64,000 bases of DNA from Marisediminitalea oceani (GCF_003731635.1 NZ_RCUA01000032.1:229169-293168), one strand, 5' to 3'. Shown: positions 9,149 through 18,994, counted from the stretch's first letter. Notes: generated from the letters alone by a model not told the origin. Made by a program: numbers and translations.

Positions 9149-10141
9149 TTACTCGTCGGCAAAATCCTCGGTATCGATGTCGGCCTGAACGCCGGCCGGA
9201 TAACGAGCTCCTTTTACCGTCTGGCGATTGATCAGCTCATCGGCCTTCACCAGCAATTCCGGTGGCAGTTGCAGGCCGCTGGCCTGTAAATCTTCTATAA
9301 GATGTGCTTCGCTGCTGGTACCCGGCAGTGCGTGAATGTGCTCTCCCTGCGCCAATACCCAGGCCATGGCTAACTGTGCCGGGGTAATGTCTGCAGAGGC
9401 CGCCAGTGATGCAAAGTCGGCGTACAACTGCTGATTAGCAGTCCAGTTATCGCCCTGGAAGCGGGGCATACCTTTACGGATATCACCTTCGCCCATGCTG
9501 GCCGGATCGACGCCACCAGCAAGATAACCACGAGCCAGCGGACTGAATGCCACAAAGTCTACACCTAAGTCTTTACAGGCATCGAGCACCGCGATTTCGG
9601 CATTGCGGGTCCACAGGGAATACTCGGTTTGCAGCGCCGCAATGGGATATTCGCCATGAGCTTTTCGCAGCGTTTCAGCCGAGACTTCCGATAATCCCAC
9701 AGCGCCTATTTTGCCGGCTTTAACCATATCACCCAAGGTACCCACGCTTTCCTCTACCGGCACATCCGGATCAATACGGTGCAGATAATACAGGTCGATA
9801 TGGTCTGTTTGCAGGCTGGTTAACGCGGTATCCAGAGTGGCTTTTAAGGTGGCCGGATGGCCATCAATAGTGCGCTTGCCGTTAACGCCGGTCATGCCGC
9901 ATTTACTGGCCAGAAAGATATCCTTGCGAAACGGTTTAATCGCTTCGCCAACCATCTTTTCGTTACTGCCAAAACCATACAGTGCTGCCGTATCAAAATG
10001 CGTGACACCCGCATCAAAGGCTTTGGTCAGCAGGCTGGTCGCCGTGGCCTGATCGACCTTTTTGGCATAGGCATGGTTGAGGTTCATACACCCCAGGCCA
10101 ATTTCTGATACCAGGCGGCCAGCCAGTTTGCGTTGTAACAT
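9149..10141 (-). CDS. Aldo/keto reductase of the lig cluster
   Basis: A 330-residue aldo/keto reductase: HFDTAALYGFGSNEK (residues 48-62) with catalytic Asp and Tyr, LASKCGM with Lys, and LYYLHRID with His. It resembles the AKR13/YakC-type reductases (MLQRKLAGRLVSEIGLGCMN start). It is the third gene of a probable ligI-ligC-AKR operon, starting 38 bases after ligC. A role in handling an aldehyde intermediate of aromatic breakdown is possible but is inference from position only. Confidence 0.87.
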   Translation of the reverse strand: MLQRKLAGRLVSEIGLGCMNLNHAYAKKVDQATATSLLTKAFDAGVTHFDTAALYGFGSNEKMVGEAIKPFRKDIFLASKCGMTGVNGKRTIDGHPATLKATLDTALTSLQTDHIDLYYLHRIDPDVPVEESVGTLGDMVKAGKIGAVGLSEVSAETLRKAHGEYPIAALQTEYSLWTRNAEIAVLDACKDLGVDFVAFSPLARGYLAGGVDPASMGEGDIRKGMPRFQGDNWTANQQLYADFASLAASADITPAQLAMAWVLAQGEHIHALPGTSSEAHLIEDLQASGLQLPPELLVKADELINRQTVKGARYPAGVQADIDTEDFADE

Positions 10142-10179
10142 AGCGCTAATCCCTTCGGTTTACTGAGTACTGAGATAAA

Positions 10180-11124
10180 TTACTGAGCGTTTAGCTGCTG
10201 CTCAAGCTCATACAGTACACGATAACAGTCAAAGACCTTGGCAACACTGCTATTCGGCTCGCGCCCTTCGTTGATGGCCGCGACAAACTCACGGTCCTGC
10301 AGCTCAATACCATTCATCGATACATCTACCTGCGACACATCTATAGCATTTTCCCGGCCGTCAACCAGGTCATCATAACGGGCAATGTAGGTGCCGTTGT
10401 CACAGATATAACGGAAGAACGTACCCAGCGGGCCGTCGTTATTAAATGATAGAGACAGCGTACACACCGCGCCATTTTCAGCCAGCAGTTGAATAGACAT
10501 ATCCATGGCGATACCCAGCTCCGGGTGAACTGGCCCCTGGATAGCATTCGCCTTAACGACTTTGCTGCCTGCCTGATAGGCAAACAAATCTACCGTGTGA
10601 GCGGCATGGTGCCACAGCAGGTGATCGGTCCATGAACGCGGCTCGCCTTTGGCATTAATATTCTTGCGGCGGAAGAAGTACGTCTGCACATCCATTTGCT
10701 GAATGTTGAGCTCACCGGCGGTAATTTTGTTATGCACATACTGGTGCGACGGGTTAAAGCGACGGGTATGACCCACCATGCACACCTTACCGGTTTCTTC
10801 CTGTACTTTGAGCACTTCCTGGGCATCTTCCCAACTGTCAGCCAGCGGAATTTCAACCTGCACATGCTTGCCCGCTTTCATACAGGCAATCGCCTGGGCG
10901 GCGTGCATCTGCGTTGGGGTGCACAGGATCACGGCATCGGCGTCACTCTCCAGCGCCTCTTCCAGCGAGGTATAAACATTGGGGATGGCATATTCGTCTG
11001 CCACCGCCTGGGTTTTCGCTGCGTCACGACCTACCAGGCCTACTACCTCAGCGCTATCAATATTTTTCAGACCATCTAAATGCTTGATGCCAAACGCACC
11101 CGGTCCTACGACAACAATCTTCAT
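10180..11124 (-). CDS. ligC: 4-carboxy-2-hydroxymuconate-6-semialdehyde dehydrogenase (LigC), Gfo/Idh/MocA fold
   Basis: A 314-residue Gfo/Idh/MocA-type dehydrogenase. The Rossmann motif GPGAFGIKHLDG opens the protein. The segments QVEIPLADS, GHTRRFNPSHQYVH, MDVQTYFFRR and DHLLWHHAAHTVDL match my memory of sphingomonad LigC closely. LigC oxidises the cyclised product of protocatechuate 4,5-dioxygenase to 2-pyrone-4,6-dicarboxylate using NADP+. The start is set at the ATG at 11124, preceded by GGGAG; an upstream start would add 15 residues that do not fit the fold. It sits 50 bases downstream of ligI. Confidence 0.9.
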   Translation of the reverse strand: MKIVVVGPGAFGIKHLDGLKNIDSAEVVGLVGRDAAKTQAVADEYAIPNVYTSLEEALESDADAVILCTPTQMHAAQAIACMKAGKHVQVEIPLADSWEDAQEVLKVQEETGKVCMVGHTRRFNPSHQYVHNKITAGELNIQQMDVQTYFFRRKNINAKGEPRSWTDHLLWHHAAHTVDLFAYQAGSKVVKANAIQGPVHPELGIAMDMSIQLLAENGAVCTLSLSFNNDGPLGTFFRYICDNGTYIARYDDLVDGRENAIDVSQVDVSMNGIELQDREFVAAINEGREPNSSVAKVFDCYRVLYELEQQLNAQ

Positions 11125-11174
11125 AAAAACTCCCGTTTCGTTACTACCGGCGTTGAAATCTGCCGGCACGGTGT

Positions 11175-12068
11175 CTAATCCGCCCAGTACAGGCGCATAG
11201 GGTTATCAATCAGTAATTTTTTCTGCAGTGCCTCAGTTGGCGCAATTTTGGGGATCATGTCCACCAGATGGCCATCGTCAGGCATGTGCGACTTCATATT
11301 GGGATGCGGCCAGTCGGTACCCCACAAAACACGGTCCGGGAAACGTTCCACCACGGTTCTGGCAAACGGCACCACATCTTCGTAGCTGCCAGTCGGGCCA
11401 ACCTTTGAGATGCGCTCCGGGCAGCTGACCTTGCTCCAGAAGTTTTCGTTCTCTGCCAGCAGCTTTAAAAACAGCGCAAACTCAGGGCCATCCAAGGGCT
11501 TACTCACATCCGGTCGACCCATATGATCCACCACCACGGTGGTTGGCAGCGCAGTAAAGAAATCGTATAGCTCGGGCAGCTCCTGAGCTTCGAAGTAGAT
11601 CACAATATGCCAGCCCAACGGCTTAATTTTGTCGGCAATCACCTTCAGCGCATCAAACGGTAATGCATCCACCAGACGCTTAACAAAGTTAAAGCGAACC
11701 CCGCGTACGCCCGCTTCATGCAAACTTTGCAGCGCTTCATCGGTAATAGACTCGGTAACCGTAGCCACCCCGCGAGCCAGGCCATTGGAGTGATTCAATG
11801 CATCCACCAGCGCCCGGTTATCAGCACCATGGCAGGTGGCCTGAACAATCACGTTACGGCTGAAACCAAGGTAATCACGCAATGCCCACAACTGATCTTT
11901 AGACGCATCGCAAGGGGTGTACTTACGCTGTGGCGCAAAGGGAAACTGGTCACCGGGGCCAAACACATGACAGTGCGCATCCACCGCGCCTTCCGGTACC
12001 TTAAAGTCTGGTACCGATGGTGACTGATGCCAGTGCAACCAGTCAGCATCTACAACAAATTGGCTCAT
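11175..12068 (-). CDS. ligI: 2-pyrone-4,6-dicarboxylate lactonase (LigI)
   Basis: A 297-residue amidohydrolase-superfamily protein. The metal-site HxH is in VDAHCHVFGPG near residue 28, and the C-terminal WGTDWPHPN gives the catalytic Asp. RYTPCDAS-like and DHMGRPD segments are also family features. LigI opens the 2-pyrone-4,6-dicarboxylate made by LigC, giving oxalomesaconate/carboxyhydroxymuconate. The start is the ATG at 12068 with AGGAG 8 bases upstream; the longer frame to 12179 adds 37 basic residues and is rejected. First gene of the ligI-ligC-AKR operon. Confidence 0.9.
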   Translation of the reverse strand: MSQFVVDADWLHWHQSPSVPDFKVPEGAVDAHCHVFGPGDQFPFAPQRKYTPCDASKDQLWALRDYLGFSRNVIVQATCHGADNRALVDALNHSNGLARGVATVTESITDEALQSLHEAGVRGVRFNFVKRLVDALPFDALKVIADKIKPLGWHIVIYFEAQELPELYDFFTALPTTVVVDHMGRPDVSKPLDGPEFALFLKLLAENENFWSKVSCPERISKVGPTGSYEDVVPFARTVVERFPDRVLWGTDWPHPNMKSHMPDDGHLVDMIPKIAPTEALQKKLLIDNPMRLYWAD

Positions 12069-12428
12069 GACCCGCTCCTGAGTATTGGTTGCCCGCTTAT
12101 GCCTGTTGGGTAACAACCTGTTGATTCGCCGGACTTTCAGCGCTTTGCAAAAACAACCATAACGAAAAAGTACAATCAAAAGATGAAAATATACAATGTC
12201 GTTGGCGATACTAAAGCGCAGGCCCGTACAGTATTTACGCTATAGTATGCGCCACCTGTTATGCGCTTGCAGTTTAGAAAACTGCTAAACGCCATTAGTT
12301 TTTCCTATATCGAAATATTAAAACCGCACTAAATAAAACCAGAAAAAACCTATAAAACCCATTTATTACATAACGTTAAATAATCAACCCGAGTATAAAT
12401 AAGCATTATTTAGTAATTAATCTTGTCA
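12069..12428. other. 360-bp AT-rich intergenic region upstream of ligI
   Basis: No gene is seen. The stretch is AT-rich, most strongly in its pobR-proximal half. It must carry the ligI promoter (minus strand). The clearest element is the inverted repeat at 12269-12285. Confidence 0.6.
12269..12285. promoter_or_regulatory. Inverted repeat, possible operator upstream of ligI
   Basis: A perfect 7-bp inverted repeat (GCAGTTT / AAACTGC) with a 3-base centre lies about 200 bases upstream of the ligI start. It could be a regulator site or a small hairpin; no regulator can be assigned. Confidence 0.35.
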
Positions 12429-13316
12429 TCATTTACGTTTCTGCTGGCGAAACTCACCGGCGGTAGTGCCTTCCATTTGTTTGAAGAAACGACAGAAATA
12501 ACCGGTGTCTTTAAACCCCAGGGTAAGCGCTATCTCATCCAGGGTTTGCTGGGTGTAAACTAAGCGCCGCCGGGCTTCACTGATCAGTCGCTGATGCACC
12601 AGCCGTTTAGGCGTTTGCGAAAGCTGCTGACGACAGATACGGCTTAGAGTTGATACCGACACAAACAATTTTTCAGCATACTCATCAATGGTCATATGAT
12701 CCTGATAGTGCTTGTCGATAAGTTCCCGAAAGCCCAGCAGAATACGGTTTTCCCTACCAGAAGGGCCGCTTTGAACCGAGTCGAGCTGGCGTTGCCGGGC
12801 AATAGTGATAAACAGCAGCTTTAACAACAACCGGATAGTGGTAGACGCGCCGGGATCGCTGATGTGCATTTCATCGGCCAGCATCATCAGATAGCTGAAA
12901 TAGCGCTCTGCCTGGCGGGCACTGCGAAACTCAATGGTTTGCGGTAACCACACCAACTGGTTAAACGCACTGACATCCTCGCCCATTTCCATATTGGCAA
13001 TCACATCGGCATTAATGGATAACACAAAGCCTTTGGTGTTGGGCGCAAAGTGAAAACCATGCACTACCCCGGGCGGTAAGGTAACCACCCAGTTGCCAGA
13101 CAGGTTATGCACCTCGTCATCGAGCTGCACCTGCCACTGACTGTCGAAGGCACAGATGATCTGAGCCAGATTAGCGTGCCGGTGCGGTTTAATTTCCCAG
13201 CCTAAGTCGGCACTGCGCGACTGAATATCCTCCAGATGCACAAAGTCCGGCTGCATGCGCATAAAGGATTCACCGTAGAGGTCGTAAAACGGGATCTGCT
13301 TTTGCGTTGTTGTCAA
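12429..13316 (-). CDS. pobR: PobR-type AraC-family regulator of 4-hydroxybenzoate hydroxylase
   Basis: A 295-residue regulator. The N-terminal cupin-like sensor begins IPFYDLYGES and contains KPHRHANLAQI (residues 43-53). The C-terminal double helix-turn-helix includes EYAEKLFVSVSTLSRIC and a GFKDTGYFCRFFKQMEG motif typical of AraC/XylS. The IPxxxLYGE start and overall layout match the AraC-type PobR of Pseudomonas and Azotobacter, which activates pobA in response to 4-hydroxybenzoate. It is divergent from pobA. The start codon appears to be TTG at 13316, with AGGAG 7 bases upstream. Confidence 0.85.
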   Translation of the reverse strand: MTTTQKQIPFYDLYGESFMRMQPDFVHLEDIQSRSADLGWEIKPHRHANLAQIICAFDSQWQVQLDDEVHNLSGNWVVTLPPGVVHGFHFAPNTKGFVLSINADVIANMEMGEDVSAFNQLVWLPQTIEFRSARQAERYFSYLMMLADEMHISDPGASTTIRLLLKLLFITIARQRQLDSVQSGPSGRENRILLGFRELIDKHYQDHMTIDEYAEKLFVSVSTLSRICRQQLSQTPKRLVHQRLISEARRRLVYTQQTLDEIALTLGFKDTGYFCRFFKQMEGTTAGEFRQQKRK

Positions 13317-13411
13317 AACGGTTCTCCTGGCGGGCTTATAACAGCCACGGGCAGTGACAAAAAATTAACATATGATTAAAAAGTACAACACTTTAAAGGA
13401 TAAGTGAATAA

Positions 13412-14686
<1,275 letters not shown>

Positions 14687-14706
14687 TAACGCTGTTCCTG
14701 CATAAC

Positions 14707-14735
14707 GTAGCGTCTGCGCTTTAACCAGACGCTAC
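14707..14735. terminator. Bidirectional terminator between pobA and the DUF1285 gene
   Basis: A perfect 10-bp stem (GTAGCGTCTG / CAGACGCTAC) followed by AATTTT lies between two convergent genes and overlaps the stop codon of the DUF1285 gene. Confidence 0.7.
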
Positions 14736-15274
14736 AATTTTCCAAGGCTGAATTCGCTCTTGCCGCTGTTGATAACCAAATGCTCCTCACCATTTTTGTT
14801 AACCTGTCGGGCAATATCCACCCACTGATAAAACACATTACGATGGACTAAGGCCTTGAGCCCACGGTGCAGCGTAACGTAAGGGCGGGGCTGGTCGGGA
14901 TTGCTGTTATCTACTTCCAACGGGTGGCTCTCAGATAACACAGCCGCATGACCTAAGTTTGAAATCACCTCAATAGCCGGGCCTTCTTCGGTGTTGTGCG
15001 TTTGCCACTGAGTGATCACGAATGGCGCATCTTCAACCTGAATACGCACTTTTTCGGCCGGCGTTTTAAGGAAATACTCGTCGCCCTCCTTAAGCAGTAC
15101 ACTGGCAAATAACTTCACCAACCGTTCCCGCCCAATGGGACTACCCATGTACCACCAGCTGCCATCGGCCTTAATAACCATATCGATGTCACCACAAAAA
15201 GGCGGATGCCATTTATCGAAGGGCGGTGCCGCGTCGAGATTTTCTATCTGTTTGGTAAGCGTTTGCAGATCCAT
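14732..15274 (-). CDS. DUF1285 domain protein
   Basis: A 180-residue cytosolic protein. It shows the DUF1285 pattern: PPFDKWHPPFCGDIDMVIK near residue 20, DGSWWYMGSPIGRERLVKLF, and LHRGLKALVHRNVFYQWV near the end. The function is unknown. It stands alone between convergent pobA and a leaderless gap. An AGGTG-like site precedes the ATG. Confidence 0.85.
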   Translation of the reverse strand: MDLQTLTKQIENLDAAPPFDKWHPPFCGDIDMVIKADGSWWYMGSPIGRERLVKLFASVLLKEGDEYFLKTPAEKVRIQVEDAPFVITQWQTHNTEEGPAIEVISNLGHAAVLSESHPLEVDNSNPDQPRPYVTLHRGLKALVHRNVFYQWVDIARQVNKNGEEHLVINSGKSEFSLGKL

Positions 15275-15534
15275 GCCGTTATCACCTGGATTTGTTAGTT
15301 AATCATTGAAGAGAGACTCGCCATAAGGCAGAGATCGCCACGTCAGATTAGAGTGTATCACTCTACATTGTTATCAATAAAAAAAACCAACCTATATCTA
15401 AACGCTCCCGGCAATCAGAAAGCCCAAATAACCGAGTCGCCAACGCACTATATTTGGTTTTAGGGATTAGCTGCCAGTCTCCTTGCTTTTAAGAAAGAAC
15501 AAGATTGCAGCATCAGGTGGATTTAACTGACAGA

Positions 15535-15919
15535 CTACCCTTTACCAATCGCTACAGAGCTATGCACAGAATTGCCCACCGGTTTATAGTGCTGAATCAG
15601 CATTAATGCAGTAAAAGCCATAAGCGTTGCAACCATATCTTTCCAGTCGAAATACATTTCTGGAATGAAAGCCTGATGAATCTCCCACAACAACGCCCCG
15701 CAGGTAATACTTATAATGCAGTTGCTCATTCTGTTAGTCACAGAATGGGCAAAAGTAACGTAACCAGACACCAGAATCACTATATATAAATAGCTCATCA
15801 CCGAACCCAGCAGAATATCCAGCCCGCCATGAATACCGGTGTAGTCTTCACGATTTAATTGCCAGCGACAATAGCGCCGACAGGGTGAACATGATTAAAT
15901 AAATTGCTCTGTTATCCAT
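15535..15919 (-). pseudogene. VanZ-like small membrane protein gene, apparently frameshifted
   Basis: An ATG at 15919 with a near-perfect AGGAG opens a hydrophobic frame (MDNRAIYLIMFTLSALLS) that stops at 15848. The next frame is open from about 15894 to 15535 and encodes a three-helix membrane protein with WEIHQAFIPEMYFDWKDM, resembling the C-terminal part of VanZ-like proteins. The two frames overlap between 15848 and 15894, and joining them gives a sensible protein of about 128 residues. So the gene is probably broken by a 1-base indel, or the sequence has an error there. A short GTG-initiated protein from 15801 is the alternative. Confidence 0.5.
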
Positions 15920-15925
15920 TACAAT

Positions 15926-15930
15926 CTCCT
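15926..15930 (-). promoter_or_regulatory. Ribosome binding site of the frameshifted VanZ-like gene
   Basis: AGGAG on the minus strand, 6 bases before the ATG at 15919. It argues that translation starts in the first frame, and that the downstream open frame is reached only by a frameshift. Confidence 0.6.
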
Positions 15931-16046
15931 AACCAGAAATTAGTAGTGTTAACCATAAATGATAGGCGGCGCCTGGAAAGCTGTACTCAGGGTTAGAAAA
16001 TACAAAATCAGTAGTAGAAAGTGCAAAGATTGGTTTTCCTACAGGG

Positions 16047-16766
16047 TTATACTGTGGCCGCCTCAGATACGCACTGACCGTGTTTATGCACCACATACCC
16101 TAACACCCCACCGAAAATATCCATTAAAGCGTGCAGAGCAATTACCACCCACAGCGACTCGGTAAGCACATAGATAATGCCTAACACCAAACCAATAACG
16201 CCGGTTCGCAGCACATTGGCCCAGCCCTGATAGAGATGACACAAACCAAATAAAAAGCTACCCAGCACCAGACTCACCCACACGCCCAGGGGCTCAGCAA
16301 ACACCGCCAGGAAGAAGCCCCGGAATAACAGCTCCTCGCAAATACCGGCCGACATCGACACCCCACACGTAAACCAATACAGCTCACGCTTATTCGCTGG
16401 CATCAGCCAGCTGTGGGGTTGCATGGCATCAAATAACTGTTGATATTGCGGAGTACCGGGCTGAATACTGCGGATATGCCAGAACACATAAGCCAGCCCC
16501 ATCATTACTAGTGCTGGGCCAGCCCAGTTGGCCCAGCTGTTTTGCCAGGTAAGCCCCAAACTCTGTGCCGACACAATGTTGAACGGCAGCATGAGTAAAA
16601 CACTGGTTGGCAGCCACAAAAAACCAATAGTTTCTTTGTACATGGCGAGTTTGGTTTTACGCCCTGCGATAACCGCCAGTTTATTCTTATCCGCTTCCCA
16701 CAAGCTGTACAACACCATGCCTGCCATCATTGCCAATACCAGCCACTCGCCTGAATGTAATGTCAT
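16047..16766 (-). CDS. CPBP family intramembrane glutamic protease
   Basis: A 239-residue multi-pass membrane protein. Motif 1 of the CPBP (CAAX protease and bacteriocin-processing) family is CEELLFRGFF near residue 146 (EExxxR). Motif 2 is FGLCHLY (FxxxH), and the last motif is LHALMDIFGG. About seven hydrophobic helices are visible. Family members cleave in the membrane or act in bacteriocin self-immunity. It is divergent from the LysR gene, which is a candidate regulator. AGGG precedes the ATG. Confidence 0.85.
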   Translation of the reverse strand: MTLHSGEWLVLAMMAGMVLYSLWEADKNKLAVIAGRKTKLAMYKETIGFLWLPTSVLLMLPFNIVSAQSLGLTWQNSWANWAGPALVMMGLAYVFWHIRSIQPGTPQYQQLFDAMQPHSWLMPANKRELYWFTCGVSMSAGICEELLFRGFFLAVFAEPLGVWVSLVLGSFLFGLCHLYQGWANVLRTGVIGLVLGIIYVLTESLWVVIALHALMDIFGGVLGYVVHKHGQCVSEAATV

Positions 16767-16874
16767 TTTATTTACCCTCTCTGCACTAAGATTTGACTGA
16801 TTCCAGCTTAAAGAGTGGCAATTGATAAATAAATATATTAAAAACTGTAGTTATTTATACTTTTAGTTTACACA

Positions 16875-17783
16875 ATGATTAATCCTAAAGATCTCGCCAT
16901 ATTTTGTAAGGTTGCTGAGACGGGCAATATGTCTCGCGTGGCCGAGTCAGAAGCCAAAACTGTAATGGCCATCAGCAAGCAAATTGCCAGGCTGGAAGCG
17001 CAGCTTGGCCAGGCATTGTTTATTCGCTCCCGACGACAGCTGCTATTAACCGAGTTTGGCAAAGCGTTTAAACACAAAAGTGAGGCTTTACTGGAACAAC
17101 ACCAGGCGCTGATGCAATGGAGCCACACCAAAGCCACGGTAGTCAGCGGCGAGCTGAGAGTGCTGTGTCAGAGCAATGAGGTAGTAACGGAAACCCTGGT
17201 GCCCTGGATGGCCGAATTTACTGCCCAATACCCAGAGCTCACCCTGTCGCTGGATGTGAAAGAATCACTCATCAATATTCGCGATGACGACTATGACGTG
17301 TTCTGGTCGGTAGGTGATTACCTGGGCGACAGATACCCGGGATTAAAACGCCGCTCCATCTGGAAAACCCGATACGGGGTATTTGCCTCGCCAGCCTATC
17401 TGAAAGCTAATGGTACGCCCAACCACCCGGACCAATTGGCAGAGCATAAGGTAATCGGTTATCTGTATAACCAACCAAGCAACGTATTGGTGCTGCAAGA
17501 CAGTAACGGCGAGCACATTTACGCCACACCGCACTGCCAGATAAAAACCGTTGCAGGCATGGTTGAACTGGCCGAAGCAGGCCTTGGGCTCATAAACGCA
17601 CCGGTGGAATCCGGCCACATTCAGCGCTTGTTACAACAAGACAAACTCGCCCCGGTGCTGCAGGATTATTGGTGGCAGGATGCCGAGGTTTACGCCTACT
17701 ACCACCCATCAACTCCTACACAGGCAAAAGTACGGGTATTCCTGGGTTTCTTTTTGGCTAAGCGGGAAGAGTGGCAGTTTTAA
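16875..17783 (+). CDS. LysR family transcriptional regulator
   Basis: A 302-residue regulator. The N-terminal winged helix-turn-helix includes LAIFCKVAETGNMSRVAES and ISKQIARLEAQLGQALF (residues 6-50). The C-terminal periplasmic-binding-like effector domain covers the rest. It is divergent from the CPBP protease gene with 108 bases between them. The effector is unknown. No clear Shine-Dalgarno site precedes the ATG. Confidence 0.9.
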   Translation: MINPKDLAIFCKVAETGNMSRVAESEAKTVMAISKQIARLEAQLGQALFIRSRRQLLLTEFGKAFKHKSEALLEQHQALMQWSHTKATVVSGELRVLCQSNEVVTETLVPWMAEFTAQYPELTLSLDVKESLINIRDDDYDVFWSVGDYLGDRYPGLKRRSIWKTRYGVFASPAYLKANGTPNHPDQLAEHKVIGYLYNQPSNVLVLQDSNGEHIYATPHCQIKTVAGMVELAEAGLGLINAPVESGHIQRLLQQDKLAPVLQDYWWQDAEVYAYYHPSTPTQAKVRVFLGFFLAKREEWQF

Positions 17784-17942
17784 GTAGGCCATACTCAAAC
17801 GGCATTAGGGAATATTTAACGCATTTGCCTTAAGCGTCGGTGATCTATTGAGTATTAGGGTTAAATGACTTTATCTTCTAGTTGATTCTCGTATACAAGA
17901 GCCTGCATAAGTGAACTTTATTCAATATTTTGTATATTTTAA

Positions 17943-17966
17943 ATTTATACATGTTTTTGAATAAAA
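17943..17966. promoter_or_regulatory. Imperfect HipB-type operator
   Basis: ATTTATAC, 8-base spacer, GAATAAAA: the same geometry as the perfect site 27 bases downstream, with 6 of 8 matches in the right arm. A second binding site for the HipB-like protein is likely by analogy with the paired hip operators. Confidence 0.45.
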
Positions 17967-17969
17967 TTA

Positions 17970-17993
17970 ATTTATACGTATTTCCGTATAAAT
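17970..17993. promoter_or_regulatory. Perfect inverted repeat, HipB-type operator
   Basis: ATTTATAC, 8-base spacer, GTATAAAT, ending 27 bases before the hipB start. E. coli HipB binds two short arms separated by 8 bases, so this looks like the autoregulatory operator of the adjacent hipB homologue, although the arm sequence differs. Confidence 0.6.
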
Positions 17994-18020
17994 CAATTTG
18001 TACAACAGAGCGCGAAAAAG

Positions 18021-18293
18021 ATGATTGTGAAGGTTAACACCGCGAAAGATTTAAGTGCCGTTATCAGAGACAGCAGAAAGTCCAGAGGCTGGACGCAAGC
18101 TAACTTAGCTAAACGTATCGGCGTCTATCAAAGGGATATTTCTAACTATGAAACAAAACCTGAAAAAGTCTCTGTCGATATGCTCATCAAACTCTGTGCA
18201 GCACTAGACTTAAAATTGACTGTCGACGACCAGCCTAACAATGAAGTGTCTGCAACGACTGCGCCTATCGATAAGAAATCACTGAGGTTCTAA
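18021..18293 (+). CDS. hipB: HipB-like XRE family antitoxin/regulator
   Basis: A 90-residue protein with one Cro/CI-type helix-turn-helix: RDSRKSRGWTQANLAKRIG, then QRDISNYE (residues 15-50). Length and layout match E. coli HipB, including a short C-terminal tail. HipB neutralises the HipA kinase and represses its own operon. Two operator-like repeats lie just upstream. The stop overlaps the start of the next frame by one base (TAATG), as in toxin-antitoxin operons, but that frame is truncated, so this antitoxin appears to be an orphan. The local DNA is AT-rich compared with its neighbours, suggesting transfer. Confidence 0.8.
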   Translation: MIVKVNTAKDLSAVIRDSRKSRGWTQANLAKRIGVYQRDISNYETKPEKVSVDMLIKLCAALDLKLTVDDQPNNEVSATTAPIDKKSLRF

Positions 18294-18364
18294 TGGTACC
18301 AGAATCATATACACGAACAGTTTTTAAACTCATGAAAGAATATGCGGTAGGTCAGCCCCATTAA
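18293..18364 (+). pseudogene. Truncated partner gene of hipB (23 codons remain)
   Basis: ATG overlaps the hipB stop (TAATG) and encodes only 23 residues (MVPESYTRT...) before TAA. In hip operons the next gene is the HipA kinase, but this fragment is too short and too unlike HipA N-termini to identify. The truncation falls at a sequence resembling an insertion-sequence end, so the toxin was probably lost by insertion and deletion. Confidence 0.45.
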
Positions 18365-18376
18365 AAGTGGACGCAT
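18349..18376. mobile_element. Possible relic of an IS3-family terminal repeat
   Basis: The stretch reading GGTCAGCCCCATTAAAAGTG followed by GACGC resembles the end pattern of IS3/IS150-type elements (TGACCCCA...GTTGGAC). No transposase frame is nearby. It marks the point where the hipB partner gene stops making sense. Recognition is from memory only. Confidence 0.25.
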
Positions 18377-18405
18377 AAGCTTTATTGCTCCCCGGATTGA
18401 TAGAG

Positions 18406-18834
18406 TTACAGATGCTGACTCATATAAGCCAGTGCGGTTTCAAACGCGGATTTCTGAAAACCTTTTAAACCGGTCTCGCTGAATTCTATAAACACGCGAC
18501 TTTCTTTTAACGCCGTTTTAATCTCGGTGGGCGGCATTACGATAACCTGCACCCCGTTTAGCAACTCCAGCGCCGCCTCTAATTTAAAGCCAATAGCGCC
18601 ACCAGCAAACTTGCCCTTCATCGGGCGCTGGCGGATAACGATGGTCTCAATCTTATAGTCCTGCACCAGTTGCGCGAAGGATTTCTGAAAATACTTAAGC
18701 TCATGAGCAGTAGCGGCTTTTTGTAAACTCAATTTACGGGTACGGCAGTCAGGAAGCTGAATCAGGCCATTTTCCAGATTCATCAGGGCAATGTTGGCAT
18801 CATTTCCGGCCAGTTCTACACCACATACACGCAT
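18406..18834 (-). CDS. DUF3010 family protein
   Basis: A 142-residue protein beginning MRVCGVELAGNDANIALM, an RNase-H/actin-like first strand, with IETIVIRQRPMKGKFAGGA in the middle. These match the DUF3010 family, which is common in marine gammaproteobacteria and has no known function. It stands alone on the minus strand between the hip relic and the methyltransferase-HNH gene. Confidence 0.8.
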   Translation of the reverse strand: MRVCGVELAGNDANIALMNLENGLIQLPDCRTRKLSLQKAATAHELKYFQKSFAQLVQDYKIETIVIRQRPMKGKFAGGAIGFKLEAALELLNGVQVIVMPPTEIKTALKESRVFIEFSETGLKGFQKSAFETALAYMSQHL

Positions 18835-18994
18835 TACAAAACTCCACTTTAAATATCAGCCTGGAGTATATCGGATTTAGCGGTGCTGCGGGCTGGTATT
18901 TCTGATCATACGCACTTTGCTGTTGGGGATATTATAGAAAATTTCGAGGAAATTAATGGCGATGATTAAATTATATATACAGGCGTTAGTAACG

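Noticed and set aside
18293..18364. Complete HipA kinase gene
   Set aside because: Only 23 codons are open and they do not resemble a HipA N-terminus; no kinase motifs follow.
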